From Desulfurococcales archaeon (GTDB lineage: Archaea > Thermoproteota > Thermoprotei_A > Sulfolobales > NBVN01): a stretch of DNA of 53,701 nt. Numbering within the stretch: the stretch's first letter is position 1; each line of letters begins with the position of its first letter. The notes beneath the pieces were generated by a model that made no database searches, was not told the DNA's origin, and was given only the letters and a program-made list of their open reading frames with translations. Shown here in pieces: positions 39,892-48,482 of the stretch. The translations under genes were made by a program, and so were the position numbers. The DNA lies in contig WAKQ01000006.1 of assembly GCA_015523295.1 (NCBI GenBank), positions 1 to 53,701 of the forward strand, given 5' to 3'.

Positions 39892-41226
39892 TCACGCGAA
39901 GGGTTTTGTTATGTTAACATCTCTTATGAGCATGTAAGGTGCCTTGGTTGGGGTCTCCACTTCCCACCATTTAATCTTGTAGAGGGTTTTCCCTAGTGCT
40001 GAAGCATTTTTGAGCAGATTGCCGATCTTATCTGATATTCTTATCCTACCTAGATCACCTACCACTTCTCCATTCTTCACGAGGAGGGTTGCGTCCCTAC
40101 TCACAGTGGAGAAGGCACCCTCCACATAGTTCTGGAGACGGGTGTACCAATTATTGTTTATTATTATGCCGTTCTCGAGTTCTGCAGCCAGATCATCCTC
40201 ACTTAGCGATCCTGTTGAGAGTCTTAAGTTCCAAGGTATAGGGAAGATGAGGCCAGCATTGCCTGTGCTTTTAGTTCCCATCTTGGACGCTGTTCCCGAG
40301 TTATGGAGGATGTTTCTTAGAATGCCTTTCTCGATAATGGGTTTGTCGTAGGTAGGTACTCCCTCATCATCGAATGCCGTGGATGAAGGCAGTTCATGAT
40401 CTCTGGGCACATCGTACATGCTTATGATCTCTGAGGCCACCTTGTCACCTACCTTATACTTCAAGAACATTGAATAACCCATGAGGATTGCTGCAGCAGA
40501 AGCCATAAAGCCTACATAGTTCACGAGATTCCCTACAACTAGAGGTGAAATAATTACATCGTATTTCCCGGGGGTATAATCGGCTTTCCTATCGGTCAGA
40601 GTAGCGTAATAACCCGCTTTATCTCCGACTTCTTCAATACTTTTTAGATCTAGGTGGCGAGCTCCATAGGCCCAATGGCCACTCATCTCATCCTTGAAAG
40701 CTCTGAGATATGCTTCTACCGAGGTCATCTTTTCTTCCCCGCTGAAGCCCTTGCTGGTTACTACTGCTCTTTTCCCATATACGAGGTCTAGCGTCCCAGC
40801 TACTCTATCTACACCCCTATCTAATGCTGAGGCGATCATCGCCTCAGCAACATCCTTGGGATCGTCAAGAGCTTTCGCAATAGCCCTATCCAGCAGCCCT
40901 TCTATAGGTTTCCACTCAGTAGGTTCTGGGAGAGGGGCATATATATCTGAGGCCTCAAGCTTAAGGAGGGCTGGACCTGCTGCCTTAACTCTCTTGATGA
41001 TCTCCGATGGATCGTCGATGGATAGGCTGAGAACTAGTGTTCTTCTATTCTTAGCTATGTAGACTGTAACGCTCGTCTCGATCCACGACTGAACTATTGA
41101 GGGCTCGGTATTCCAGATCTTCACCATTGATTCATCCTTGGAGGTAACTATAGCTGTAACATCGTCGAACTCCGTTTTAAGACCTTTAACTATCTCTTCA
41201 GCTATCTCGATAGATTCCCTCATCAC
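39892..41226 (-). CDS. pmbA: PmbA/TldE-family protein
   Basis: This is the non-catalytic partner of the TldD/TldE metalloprotease. The family pattern is present: VTAIVTSKDESMVKIWNTEPS at the start, RVAGTLDLVYGKRAVV, VIISPLVVGNLVNYVGFMASAAAI (about 228-251), and SSTAFDDEGVPTYDKPII (about 283-300). It lacks the HExxxH of the partner. Its ATG overlaps the tldD stop by 4 nt, so the subunits are co-translated. The heterodimer degrades peptides or matures peptide products. Confidence 0.9.
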   Translation of the reverse strand: MMRESIEIAEEIVKGLKTEFDDVTAIVTSKDESMVKIWNTEPSIVQSWIETSVTVYIAKNRRTLVLSLSIDDPSEIIKRVKAAGPALLKLEASDIYAPLPEPTEWKPIEGLLDRAIAKALDDPKDVAEAMIASALDRGVDRVAGTLDLVYGKRAVVTSKGFSGEEKMTSVEAYLRAFKDEMSGHWAYGARHLDLKSIEEVGDKAGYYATLTDRKADYTPGKYDVIISPLVVGNLVNYVGFMASAAAILMGYSMFLKYKVGDKVASEIISMYDVPRDHELPSSTAFDDEGVPTYDKPIIEKGILRNILHNSGTASKMGTKSTGNAGLIFPIPWNLRLSTGSLSEDDLAAELENGIIINNNWYTRLQNYVEGAFSTVSRDATLLVKNGEVVGDLGRIRISDKIGNLLKNASALGKTLYKIKWWEVETPTKAPYMLIRDVNITKPFA

Positions 41227-42677
41227 GCGCTCACCCCTAGCCCTATCTTTGCTAATCTAAGATCAGGGCCTCCGAACCATACAGGGACTCCTTGGGCTGG
41301 TTCCCCCTTCCCACATGTACCGGGGTAGAAACGAAGTTCCCTCCCTACAGCCTCTACTCTGCTGTAGAACCCCTTTGTTGTGACTTCCAGCACGGGATTC
41401 TTTACGGGGAGATCGAGTTCCCCGTCCTTGATAAGGTATGCCTCAAGCCCTACAAACCTCATGTTCCATCTTCTGTCGTCTATGTTCCACTCCATGTACG
41501 ACTTCATGAACACCCCTAGCCTTATACCATCCAGTAACTCCTCGAATGAATAGTCCCCTGGCTGGAAGTAGGTGTTACTCATCCTAACGATAGGCTCCGA
41601 TGAATAGTTCATAGCCCTTGCAGCTGCATTACTTGACGTACCGAAGAGCAGTGCGGTGTGCCGATTGTGAAGCGCTTCGTAAATCAACCCCTCCTTATAA
41701 AGGTATCTAGGTCTTGCTGGAACACCTTCATCGTCAAACAAGTAATAACCGTAGCTGCCGGGAATTGTCGGATCCTCTATCACCGTTGCTTTATCGCTTC
41801 CTACCCTATAATTTCTCATCATGTCAACCTTAACGAAAGATTCGCCCGCCTGAGCCGCCTCCCTGCCTAGTATTCTATCTGCTTCCATAGGATGCCCAGC
41901 AGATTCATGAACTATTAGCCCGACAACCTCAGACCCCACCACAAGAGGAACCTTCTCCTTCGGGGGTTCAACGCCTTTCAGGAGGACCTTCTCCAATCTC
42001 TTAACCTCATCGCTCACTACCTCCCTAGGACGCCAATCTTCTAAGAGTTCAGCTCCACCACTACCGCCGAATTCCATCATTCTCTGAAGGCTCCCCTTCT
42101 CAGAACTAGTCAGGATGATGTTTAACATGAGGGACACTCGAGGAATGAGGGAGTGAACCTCAGCACCGTCTGAAGTTACAAGGTATTTTTCCTCCTCACT
42201 CGTTGCGAGCTCGAACATCGTTACCGGTACCTTAGCGTCCTTAACGGATTCATTAACTGCCCTAAACAGGTCTTTGCCCAAGTTAACCCTCTCCTCCAGC
42301 CCTAAGTCGCTAAGGCTTTTCCTAAATCTAACAGCGTAGTCAGCCTTCCCCAGCCTCTCTTCGCTAAATCTAATGGGTGTTTTCCTAAGTGGTGAGAGGT
42401 TCTTAGCTCTGATTAAGGCTTTCTTAACAGCTCTTTCGACACCTTCCCTTGATAGGTCATTAGTCGCGCCAAATCCGAGGGACCCATCAACGATAACCCT
42501 TACACCCACACCTTCCTTAACTTCTGTTCCCACACCGGCTATTTTATCGCCTCTCATTAAGACCGAATCACTCACGTTTTTATGATACCTTACCTCTGAG
42601 TAGGAAGCACCGTTCGCCAGTGCAAAATCAACGCCATGTTTGATAATACCTTCATCTAACCTCAGAACATTCACCAC
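41223..42677 (-). CDS. tldD: TldD-family metalloprotease
   Basis: The catalytic subunit carries the zinc motif HESAGHPME with H257, E258 and H262 (HExxxH type). Other family segments are MRGDKIAGVGTEVKEGVGVRVI (about 41-62), EDPTIPGSYGYYLFDDEGVPAR, and HNRHTALLFGTSSNAAARAM. The protein is 484 residues. The start is a GTG at 42677 with a second GTG and GGTGA just before. Its leader contains an inverted repeat (ACTCC/GGAGT, about 42711-42727). It is coupled to pmbA and stands near peptide-fermentation genes. Confidence 0.9.
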   Translation of the reverse strand: MVNVLRLDEGIIKHGVDFALANGASYSEVRYHKNVSDSVLMRGDKIAGVGTEVKEGVGVRVIVDGSLGFGATNDLSREGVERAVKKALIRAKNLSPLRKTPIRFSEERLGKADYAVRFRKSLSDLGLEERVNLGKDLFRAVNESVKDAKVPVTMFELATSEEEKYLVTSDGAEVHSLIPRVSLMLNIILTSSEKGSLQRMMEFGGSGGAELLEDWRPREVVSDEVKRLEKVLLKGVEPPKEKVPLVVGSEVVGLIVHESAGHPMEADRILGREAAQAGESFVKVDMMRNYRVGSDKATVIEDPTIPGSYGYYLFDDEGVPARPRYLYKEGLIYEALHNRHTALLFGTSSNAAARAMNYSSEPIVRMSNTYFQPGDYSFEELLDGIRLGVFMKSYMEWNIDDRRWNMRFVGLEAYLIKDGELDLPVKNPVLEVTTKGFYSRVEAVGRELRFYPGTCGKGEPAQGVPVWFGGPDLRLAKIGLGVSA

Positions 42678-42823
42678 TATATAATCCTCTTACACCTTAA
42701 TTACGTTGAACTCCATGAAACGGAGTCACCCTAAGTTGTGGGAGTATATAGGGGGTCATACCTAATTAATAATCCATTAACACTGGAAAGATGTGGGCTC
42801 TCAAAAAAGGTTAGAGGGGTTGG

Positions 42824-43450
42824 TCACTTACCAGAGATCTCTTCGTCTGCCACCTTATACCCTAGTTCAAATGCCTTAATGTTTGCATCTAACCATCTCT
42901 TGGGAACTCTGCCCTTCATAGCCTCTAGGAGGGTTACCTTATCGAAGGGTGCATCTGCTTCTTCAATCATCCTTGCGTAGGCCCCTAATACGGCTATATT
43001 CATAGCCCTAGTTGTTCCTGCCTCCTCAGCAAGCTTGGTGAAATCATAGGCTACGAGTCTTGCACCCAGCTTCTTTAAGGCGTCAAGTATTTTCTCGACT
43101 TCTGGATAGTCAGCTGCACCGACGTTCACATCTATAGGATATACTTTTCTTGTGTTAACTACTGCGATCCCTCCTGGCTTTAGGTAGATGACACCCCTTC
43201 TAAGACCTTCCAGTGGTTCCAGTGCTAGCAGGGCGTCAGCCTCATCCTCAATCAGGAGAGGCCCGTAGACCTCTTCCCCAATCCTGACATGCGAGTGGAC
43301 GGCTCCCCCTCTCTGGGCTGCACCGAACGTCTCCCCTATCCTCACGGAGAGGCCCTTCATAAGGGCTGCATCCCCTATTATTCTTGAGAGGAGGACGGAA
43401 CCCTGTCCCCCTACACCAGCTATCATTAAGTAGTAGTTTCTTCCAGCCAT
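42824..43450 (-). CDS. iorB: Indolepyruvate:ferredoxin oxidoreductase, beta subunit
   Basis: The gamma-domain fold of 2-oxoacid:ferredoxin oxidoreductases is visible: YYLMIAGVGGQGSVLLSRIIGDAAL (5-29), RIGETFGAAQRGGAVHSHVRIG (about 36-57), LLALEPLEGLR, and AMNIAVLGAYARMIEEADAPF (about 150-170). With IorA it oxidises aryl pyruvates to aryl-acetyl-CoA and reduces ferredoxin. The gene begins 1 nt after the iorA stop, so the pair is one operon. Confidence 0.93.
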   Translation of the reverse strand: MAGRNYYLMIAGVGGQGSVLLSRIIGDAALMKGLSVRIGETFGAAQRGGAVHSHVRIGEEVYGPLLIEDEADALLALEPLEGLRRGVIYLKPGGIAVVNTRKVYPIDVNVGAADYPEVEKILDALKKLGARLVAYDFTKLAEEAGTTRAMNIAVLGAYARMIEEADAPFDKVTLLEAMKGRVPKRWLDANIKAFELGYKVADEEISGK

Positions 43451-43451
43451 C

Positions 43452-45509
43452 TTATTTCACCTCCGTTAGCTTCACCCCCTCCTTCGCGGGTACTATGGCC
43501 TTAACTGGGCAGACCTGTGCACAAAGTCCGCAGGCAACACATAGCACCGGGTCTATGAACGCCTTCTTCTTTTCCTTATCCCACCCAACTGCTGGGCATC
43601 CTAGCTGTACACATAGTGTACAGCCGATGCACTTATCCTGGTTCACGGTATAGTAGGTCAGGTTAACTCCGCTTCTTGACGCTCTCCTAGCAACCTGAAG
43701 GGCACACTCCCTTCTAGCCACAACGACTGTTGGGACTTTTTTCTCTACTGAAGTTAGAATAGCTTTCATAATAGTCTCCTCTGTGGCCTTGATGTCATAG
43801 GGATCTACTGTAAACACGTGTTCAACTCCCAAGGCTTTGGCTACATCCTCTATCTTTATTACTCTTGCAGGCTCCCCCATAGCAGTCCATCCTGATGAGG
43901 GCGATGGTTGATGTCCGGTCATAGCTGTCCAGGAATTATCCATCACTATGAACGTTATTGCTGCTTTGTTGTAGACGGCATTAGCGAGTGCAGGCATGCA
44001 GGCATGGAAGAACGTGGAGTCTCCCGCAACAGCTACTATGGGGCCATCCCTATATCCTGCCTGGTATTGGCCTTGCGCAAGACCTATTCCACCACCCATG
44101 ATGTAGTTTGTATCCAGTATTTCATAGGGATTGTTGAACATATATCTCTTGGACTCCTTCTTTGTGCTTGGGATTATCTCCTTAGCAAATATCCCGTATC
44201 CTCCCTGTTCATAGCAGCCTATGTCACCATTAACTATCCACACACCTTTCCACTTATCCTTGAACTTTGATGCGACTTTTATTAAAGCAAACCTCAAGCC
44301 CCAGTAGGTCCCCAAATGCTGGCATCCAGGGCACAACGCAGAGGATCTTGGCGCTATTATAGCTGATATCTCTTCTTTAAGCTTCTTTCTCGACTCGTCG
44401 ACTTTAGGAGGATTGAGCCCTAGGAACTTCGCAACCGCATTCACCACTTGGGAAAGTCCAAGCTCACCGTACCGCAGTAATACCTGGTTCTTGGTTTTAC
44501 CGTAGATTGGCTTCTCAGGAGCGTACTCCTTCATGAAGGCGTAGAGTTGCTCCTCTATAAATGGATCGCCCTCCTCAACTACGAGGATCTTGTCAACGGA
44601 ATCTATGAACTCTTTAAGGAGTTTCTCAGGTAGGGGGAAAGGTGTTCCGACCTTGAGTATCCATGGTTTTCCTTCAGCGTCTAGCTTGATGAGGGAGTCC
44701 TTAACGTAGGCGTAGCCCATACCTGCTGCTATGATGCCCAGCCTAGTCGAGCCCTTCTCTATTTTATTGAAGGGTACTTCATTGACGAATTCTTTGATCT
44801 TCTCTAGTTGCTCAAGTTGCCACGCATGCTTGGCTGTGGGTCCAGTCTTCCCCTTATATTTAAAGGGACCGTAAACGTTATAGCGGAAAGGCAGTTTGTA
44901 ATGCCTGTCGAAGAATATTGGGTTCCTCTCCTTCCTTATTTCACCGAAGGTGACGTCTCCCGAGGAATGGCTTATTCTAGTGACCGACCTGATGAAGACG
45001 GGAAGCTCGAAGCGTTCTGAGTAGTCGAAGGCCGCCTTCGTCATGTCCTTAGCTTCCTGCTGTGTGCTGGGCTCTAAGATCATGACGCCAACGCCTTTAG
45101 CGAGAAACCTTGTATCTTCTTCAGTGGAGGAGTAGAACGCTTCTGGGTCATCTGCAGACACGATTACGAGCGCCCCGGGTAAGCCGCCATACACTACAGT
45201 GGAGAACATATCCATAACCCAATTGGTGCCGGCGTTCTTCATCGTTGCAATGGTTCTTGCACCGACTGAGGCAGCACCCACTGCAACATCTAGGGCAACC
45301 TTCTCATTTACAGCCCATTCAGCATGAAAGCCTAGGTCTTTCGCGACCATGGATAGCGTCTCCATAATTTCAGAGGATGGTGTTCCAGGATACCCTGCTG
45401 CCACCTGAACCCCAGCTTCTACAGCACCTCTAGCGAAGGCCTCATTCCCTTGGAGGATAACTCTTTTACCTGGTTCATCTAAACCGACTACGTGCTTCAA
45501 TATAATCAC
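43452..45509 (-). CDS. iorA: Indolepyruvate:ferredoxin oxidoreductase, alpha subunit
   Basis: The 685-residue subunit has an N-terminal pyrimidine-binding domain (EAFARGAVEAGVQVAAGYPGTPSSEI, 25-50), a C-terminal thiamine-pyrophosphate domain (ALCPGCQHLGTYWGLR and VAVAGDSTFFHACMPALANAV), and two ferredoxin-type clusters at the end. Cluster ligands are C627, C630, C633, C638 and C657, C660, C663, C667. The first set has an x4 last gap. The enzyme acts in aromatic amino-acid fermentation. GTG 45509 has a TATA box about 26 bp upstream, so the mRNA is likely leaderless. Confidence 0.94.
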   Translation of the reverse strand: MIILKHVVGLDEPGKRVILQGNEAFARGAVEAGVQVAAGYPGTPSSEIMETLSMVAKDLGFHAEWAVNEKVALDVAVGAASVGARTIATMKNAGTNWVMDMFSTVVYGGLPGALVIVSADDPEAFYSSTEEDTRFLAKGVGVMILEPSTQQEAKDMTKAAFDYSERFELPVFIRSVTRISHSSGDVTFGEIRKERNPIFFDRHYKLPFRYNVYGPFKYKGKTGPTAKHAWQLEQLEKIKEFVNEVPFNKIEKGSTRLGIIAAGMGYAYVKDSLIKLDAEGKPWILKVGTPFPLPEKLLKEFIDSVDKILVVEEGDPFIEEQLYAFMKEYAPEKPIYGKTKNQVLLRYGELGLSQVVNAVAKFLGLNPPKVDESRKKLKEEISAIIAPRSSALCPGCQHLGTYWGLRFALIKVASKFKDKWKGVWIVNGDIGCYEQGGYGIFAKEIIPSTKKESKRYMFNNPYEILDTNYIMGGGIGLAQGQYQAGYRDGPIVAVAGDSTFFHACMPALANAVYNKAAITFIVMDNSWTAMTGHQPSPSSGWTAMGEPARVIKIEDVAKALGVEHVFTVDPYDIKATEETIMKAILTSVEKKVPTVVVARRECALQVARRASRSGVNLTYYTVNQDKCIGCTLCVQLGCPAVGWDKEKKKAFIDPVLCVACGLCAQVCPVKAIVPAKEGVKLTEVK

Positions 45510-45530
45510 TGCGTTAAGTGTGTGTCACCC

Positions 45531-45540
45531 TATATATAAG
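45531..45540 (-). promoter_or_regulatory. TATA box of the iorAB operon
   Basis: Read leftward, CTTATATATA is centred about 26 bp before the GTG at 45509, a leaderless arrangement. Confidence 0.5.
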
Positions 45541-45609
45541 TCTCATTTAATACATACCCGCAAATCTGTGATGACGTAAGACTTAATTAGGGAAGGATAG
45601 CAAAACACA

Positions 45610-45616
45610 GGAGGTG
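45610..45616 (+). promoter_or_regulatory. Strong ribosome binding site before cysS
   Basis: GGAGGTG lies 10 nt before the GTG at 45627 and 6 nt before an out-of-frame ATG at 45623, so it decides between the synthetase and a 16-codon leader frame. Confidence 0.6.
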
Positions 45617-45626
45617 TATTGGATGG

Positions 45627-47051
45627 GTGACCGCGTTTGCCGGCCTCCAAATATACAATACGAGGACACGTAAGATAGAAGTATTTAAACCTTTGACAGG
45701 TAAGAGAGTCTTTATGTTTGTGTGCGGGCCGACAGTGTATGACTTCTCACATGTCGGGCATGCGAGGGTCTTTATATTCTTTGACACTGTCGCTAAATGG
45801 CTTAAGTTCTCAGGGTATTCAGTATTTTACATAGTCAATATAACGGACGTGGACGATAAGATAGTAAATAGGGCGTCAGAAGAGGGGGCTCACCCCCTGG
45901 AACTAGCTAGGAGGTATGAGAGGTACTTCATAGAGGATATGCTTAGATTGAATGTAACGGCCCCGAACCTATACCCCAGGGCTTCAGACTATCTTAAAGA
46001 GATTTTCGAGCAGATAGAAGGCCTTTTAAGCAAGGGATACGCGTACGTAACCCCTTCAGGAGTTTACTTTGATATAACGAAGTTTGAGGATTACGGGAAG
46101 TTATCGGGGAGAAGGCCTGAAGAACTCCGCGTTCACAGGATAGAGCCTGATCCTAATAAGAGAAATCCCGGTGACTTTGCTCTTTGGAGGGTTCGGCCCC
46201 AGAATGAGTTCGGATGGGAATCCCCTTGGGGCTACGGGAGGCCTGGATGGCATATAGAAGATACAGCGATAACTATAAAGCACTTCGGTGCTCAATATGA
46301 CATCCATGGAGGAGCTGTGGAGCTTATTTTCCCCCATCACGAAGCTGAAATAGCCCAGGCTGAGTCGCTCACAGGGGTTAAGCCCTTCGTAAATTACTGG
46401 ATGCATGTGGGGCTGTTGACCGTTGATGGGGTGAAGATGAGTAAGTCTCTAGGGAACTACGTCACTATTAGAGATGTTCTAAAGAGGTACAACTCGAACG
46501 CTGTTCGTTTATTCATACTTCAGAACTATTACCGTAGGCCTATGGACTTCTCTTGGGAGGCACTTGACTCAGCAGCGCGGGCGGCATCCAGAGTGGAGAC
46601 CGCGGCACTCAGATTAAAGCAGTTGGATATCGTAGACTCTAAGGTTGAGGGGGAGGCAGCCTTGACCAAGGAAGCTGAGGAGGCTTGGGATGGATTCGTT
46701 GAAGGTATGAACAACGATTTCAATACACCTGTAGCGTTGTCAAATCTTTATAGATTGTCCTCAGCCATTAACGACTATACTAACAGGGAGTCAAGGATCT
46801 CATTGGAGGGTATGAATAGAGTGTCCTCACTCCTTAATAACATGGCCTATGTGTTAGGGCTCCGGCTGGAGGAGGATGAGGGAAGACTTGCACAGGATTT
46901 AATAAGGCTCATCGTTGATGTGAGGGCTGTCTTAAGAAGTAGAAAGTTATGGGATCTGGCTGATAGAATTAGGGAGGAGCTGAAGAGCCTTGGCATAGAG
47001 CTTCAGGACACTCCCACTGGGACTAGGTGGATAATTAGAAATAAGAAGTAG
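45627..47051 (+). CDS. cysS: Cysteinyl-tRNA synthetase
   Basis: The class I synthetase has the HIGH-type motif HVGH (42-45) and KMSKS (270-274). C33 in VCGPTVYD and H237 with E241 in FPHHEAE are zinc ligands, but the second cysteine ligand of the usual GWHIECSAM is Asp here (GWHIEDTAI, D212). The length is normal at 474 residues. The GTG at 45627 gives MTAFAGLQIYNTRTRK, matching the family start. The best-spaced ATG for the ribosome binding site (45623) is out of frame and opens 16 codons only. The gene ends 12 nt before the convergent acyl-CoA synthetase gene. Confidence 0.94.
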   Translation: MTAFAGLQIYNTRTRKIEVFKPLTGKRVFMFVCGPTVYDFSHVGHARVFIFFDTVAKWLKFSGYSVFYIVNITDVDDKIVNRASEEGAHPLELARRYERYFIEDMLRLNVTAPNLYPRASDYLKEIFEQIEGLLSKGYAYVTPSGVYFDITKFEDYGKLSGRRPEELRVHRIEPDPNKRNPGDFALWRVRPQNEFGWESPWGYGRPGWHIEDTAITIKHFGAQYDIHGGAVELIFPHHEAEIAQAESLTGVKPFVNYWMHVGLLTVDGVKMSKSLGNYVTIRDVLKRYNSNAVRLFILQNYYRRPMDFSWEALDSAARAASRVETAALRLKQLDIVDSKVEGEAALTKEAEEAWDGFVEGMNNDFNTPVALSNLYRLSSAINDYTNRESRISLEGMNRVSSLLNNMAYVLGLRLEEDEGRLAQDLIRLIVDVRAVLRSRKLWDLADRIREELKSLGIELQDTPTGTRWIIRNKK

Positions 47052-47063
47052 GTTATTTTTAAT

Positions 47064-48431
47064 CTAGAGACTCATTCGTTTTAGGTATGATGTGTACGTC
47101 CATAGCGCTTTGACGACCTTAACAGCTCTTTCAGGGGTCGGATAGACAGGTATTCCCATAGAATGCATTTTACCTTTCTCGATATCTTCCACCTCCCCTC
47201 CGCCTAGGTACACTGGAACTACGACTTTACCTTTATCAAACCACTTTCTTATGACTTCGGCAGCACCCGGTATCGGGTCCCCGAATATGGTTATGATTAT
47301 ATCTATGTCTTCGTCTTTGAAGAGGTGGTTTAGTGCAGTGTCGTATCTTTCAGCATCGGCATCTCCTGTGAGATCCAAGGGGTTCTTGACTATGCAGTAA
47401 GAGGGGAGTTCCTTTCTGAGGGCCTCTCTAACATCATCACTCATTTTAGCCATTCTTAGTCCTAGGCTCTCAACGTAGTCCGTGGATATGATCCCCGAAC
47501 CGCCGGAGGAGGTGACTATCTGAACGTTTTTCCCCTTGGGTCTCGGCAGAAGAGCTAGTCCTTTAGTGACGTCATATAATTCTTCTATGCTGTCTACGGG
47601 TATAACTCCAGCCTTCATGAATGCAGCTAAGTAGAGCTTGTAAGAGCCAGCTAAGGATCCTGTGTGTGATGCAACTGCCTTAGCTCCGGCTTCAGTTCTC
47701 CCAGATTTAAGCACAACCACCGGCTTGACTTTGGTTACCTCAGACGCTACCTGAATGAACTTTCTTCCATCACTGACTGCCTCTATGTACATCCCGACAG
47801 CCTTAGTGTCTGGGTCCCTCCCTAGGTACTCTAGGAGGTCTATCTCATTGATGTCGGCCTTGTTTCCTAAAGCAGCCATCTTACTGATTCCTATACCCTC
47901 CTTTTCCGCCCATATCTCGAAGGTTGCTGCAACGGTGCCACTCTGGGATATTATGGCGAGAGGGCCTTTAGCTGTTATTTTAGGCCATGAAGCGCATAGG
48001 CCTTTATGGGGATTGTTCACGCCCTGGCAATTTGGTCCTAGGAATCTTAGCCCATATTTTTTCGCTGCTTCTACGAGCTTTCTCTCAAGCTCTCTACCTT
48101 CAGGAGTTCCTGTCTCCCTGAAACCCCCTGAGATAATTACTGCAGCTTTAACGCCTTTCTCTCCAGCCTCCTCAATAACTTGAGGGACAAACCTAGCTGG
48201 AATCACTACCACTGCAAGATCTACTTTATCAGGAACGTCCTTTAGAGATGGGTATGCCTTAATCCCCAATATCTCATCTGCTTTAGGGTTGATAGGGTAG
48301 ATCCTTCCCTTATAACCTGACTCTACGATGTTCTTAAGTATGGCATGGCCTGTCTTGCTGGGATCCCTTGACGCACCTATAACGGCTACCGCATCCGCCT
48401 CAAATAACGCTCTTACCTTATCGACATTCAT
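47064..48431 (-). CDS. acdA: ADP-forming acyl-CoA synthetase, alpha subunit
   Basis: The enzyme converts acyl-CoA, ADP and phosphate to the acid, CoA and ATP, the energy-saving step of archaeal fermentation. The CoA-binding Rossmann domain (AVIGASRDPSKTGHAIL, 16-32) is followed by ligase-CoA domains with ISQSGTVAATFE (about 161-172) and the phospho-histidine motif SHTGSLAGS, H256. The 455-residue size is that of a separate alpha subunit; the ATP-grasp beta subunit must be encoded outside the window. The position next to the aminotransferase and near iorAB suggests aryl- or branched-chain acyl-CoA substrates. Confidence 0.92.
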   Translation of the reverse strand: MNVDKVRALFEADAVAVIGASRDPSKTGHAILKNIVESGYKGRIYPINPKADEILGIKAYPSLKDVPDKVDLAVVVIPARFVPQVIEEAGEKGVKAAVIISGGFRETGTPEGRELERKLVEAAKKYGLRFLGPNCQGVNNPHKGLCASWPKITAKGPLAIISQSGTVAATFEIWAEKEGIGISKMAALGNKADINEIDLLEYLGRDPDTKAVGMYIEAVSDGRKFIQVASEVTKVKPVVVLKSGRTEAGAKAVASHTGSLAGSYKLYLAAFMKAGVIPVDSIEELYDVTKGLALLPRPKGKNVQIVTSSGGSGIISTDYVESLGLRMAKMSDDVREALRKELPSYCIVKNPLDLTGDADAERYDTALNHLFKDEDIDIIITIFGDPIPGAAEVIRKWFDKGKVVVPVYLGGGEVEDIEKGKMHSMGIPVYPTPERAVKVVKALWTYTSYLKRMSL

Positions 48432-48482
48432 GCTAAATCACCTTCTGCATGAGTGGAAAAATAATGTTAAACGGGTTTAAAG

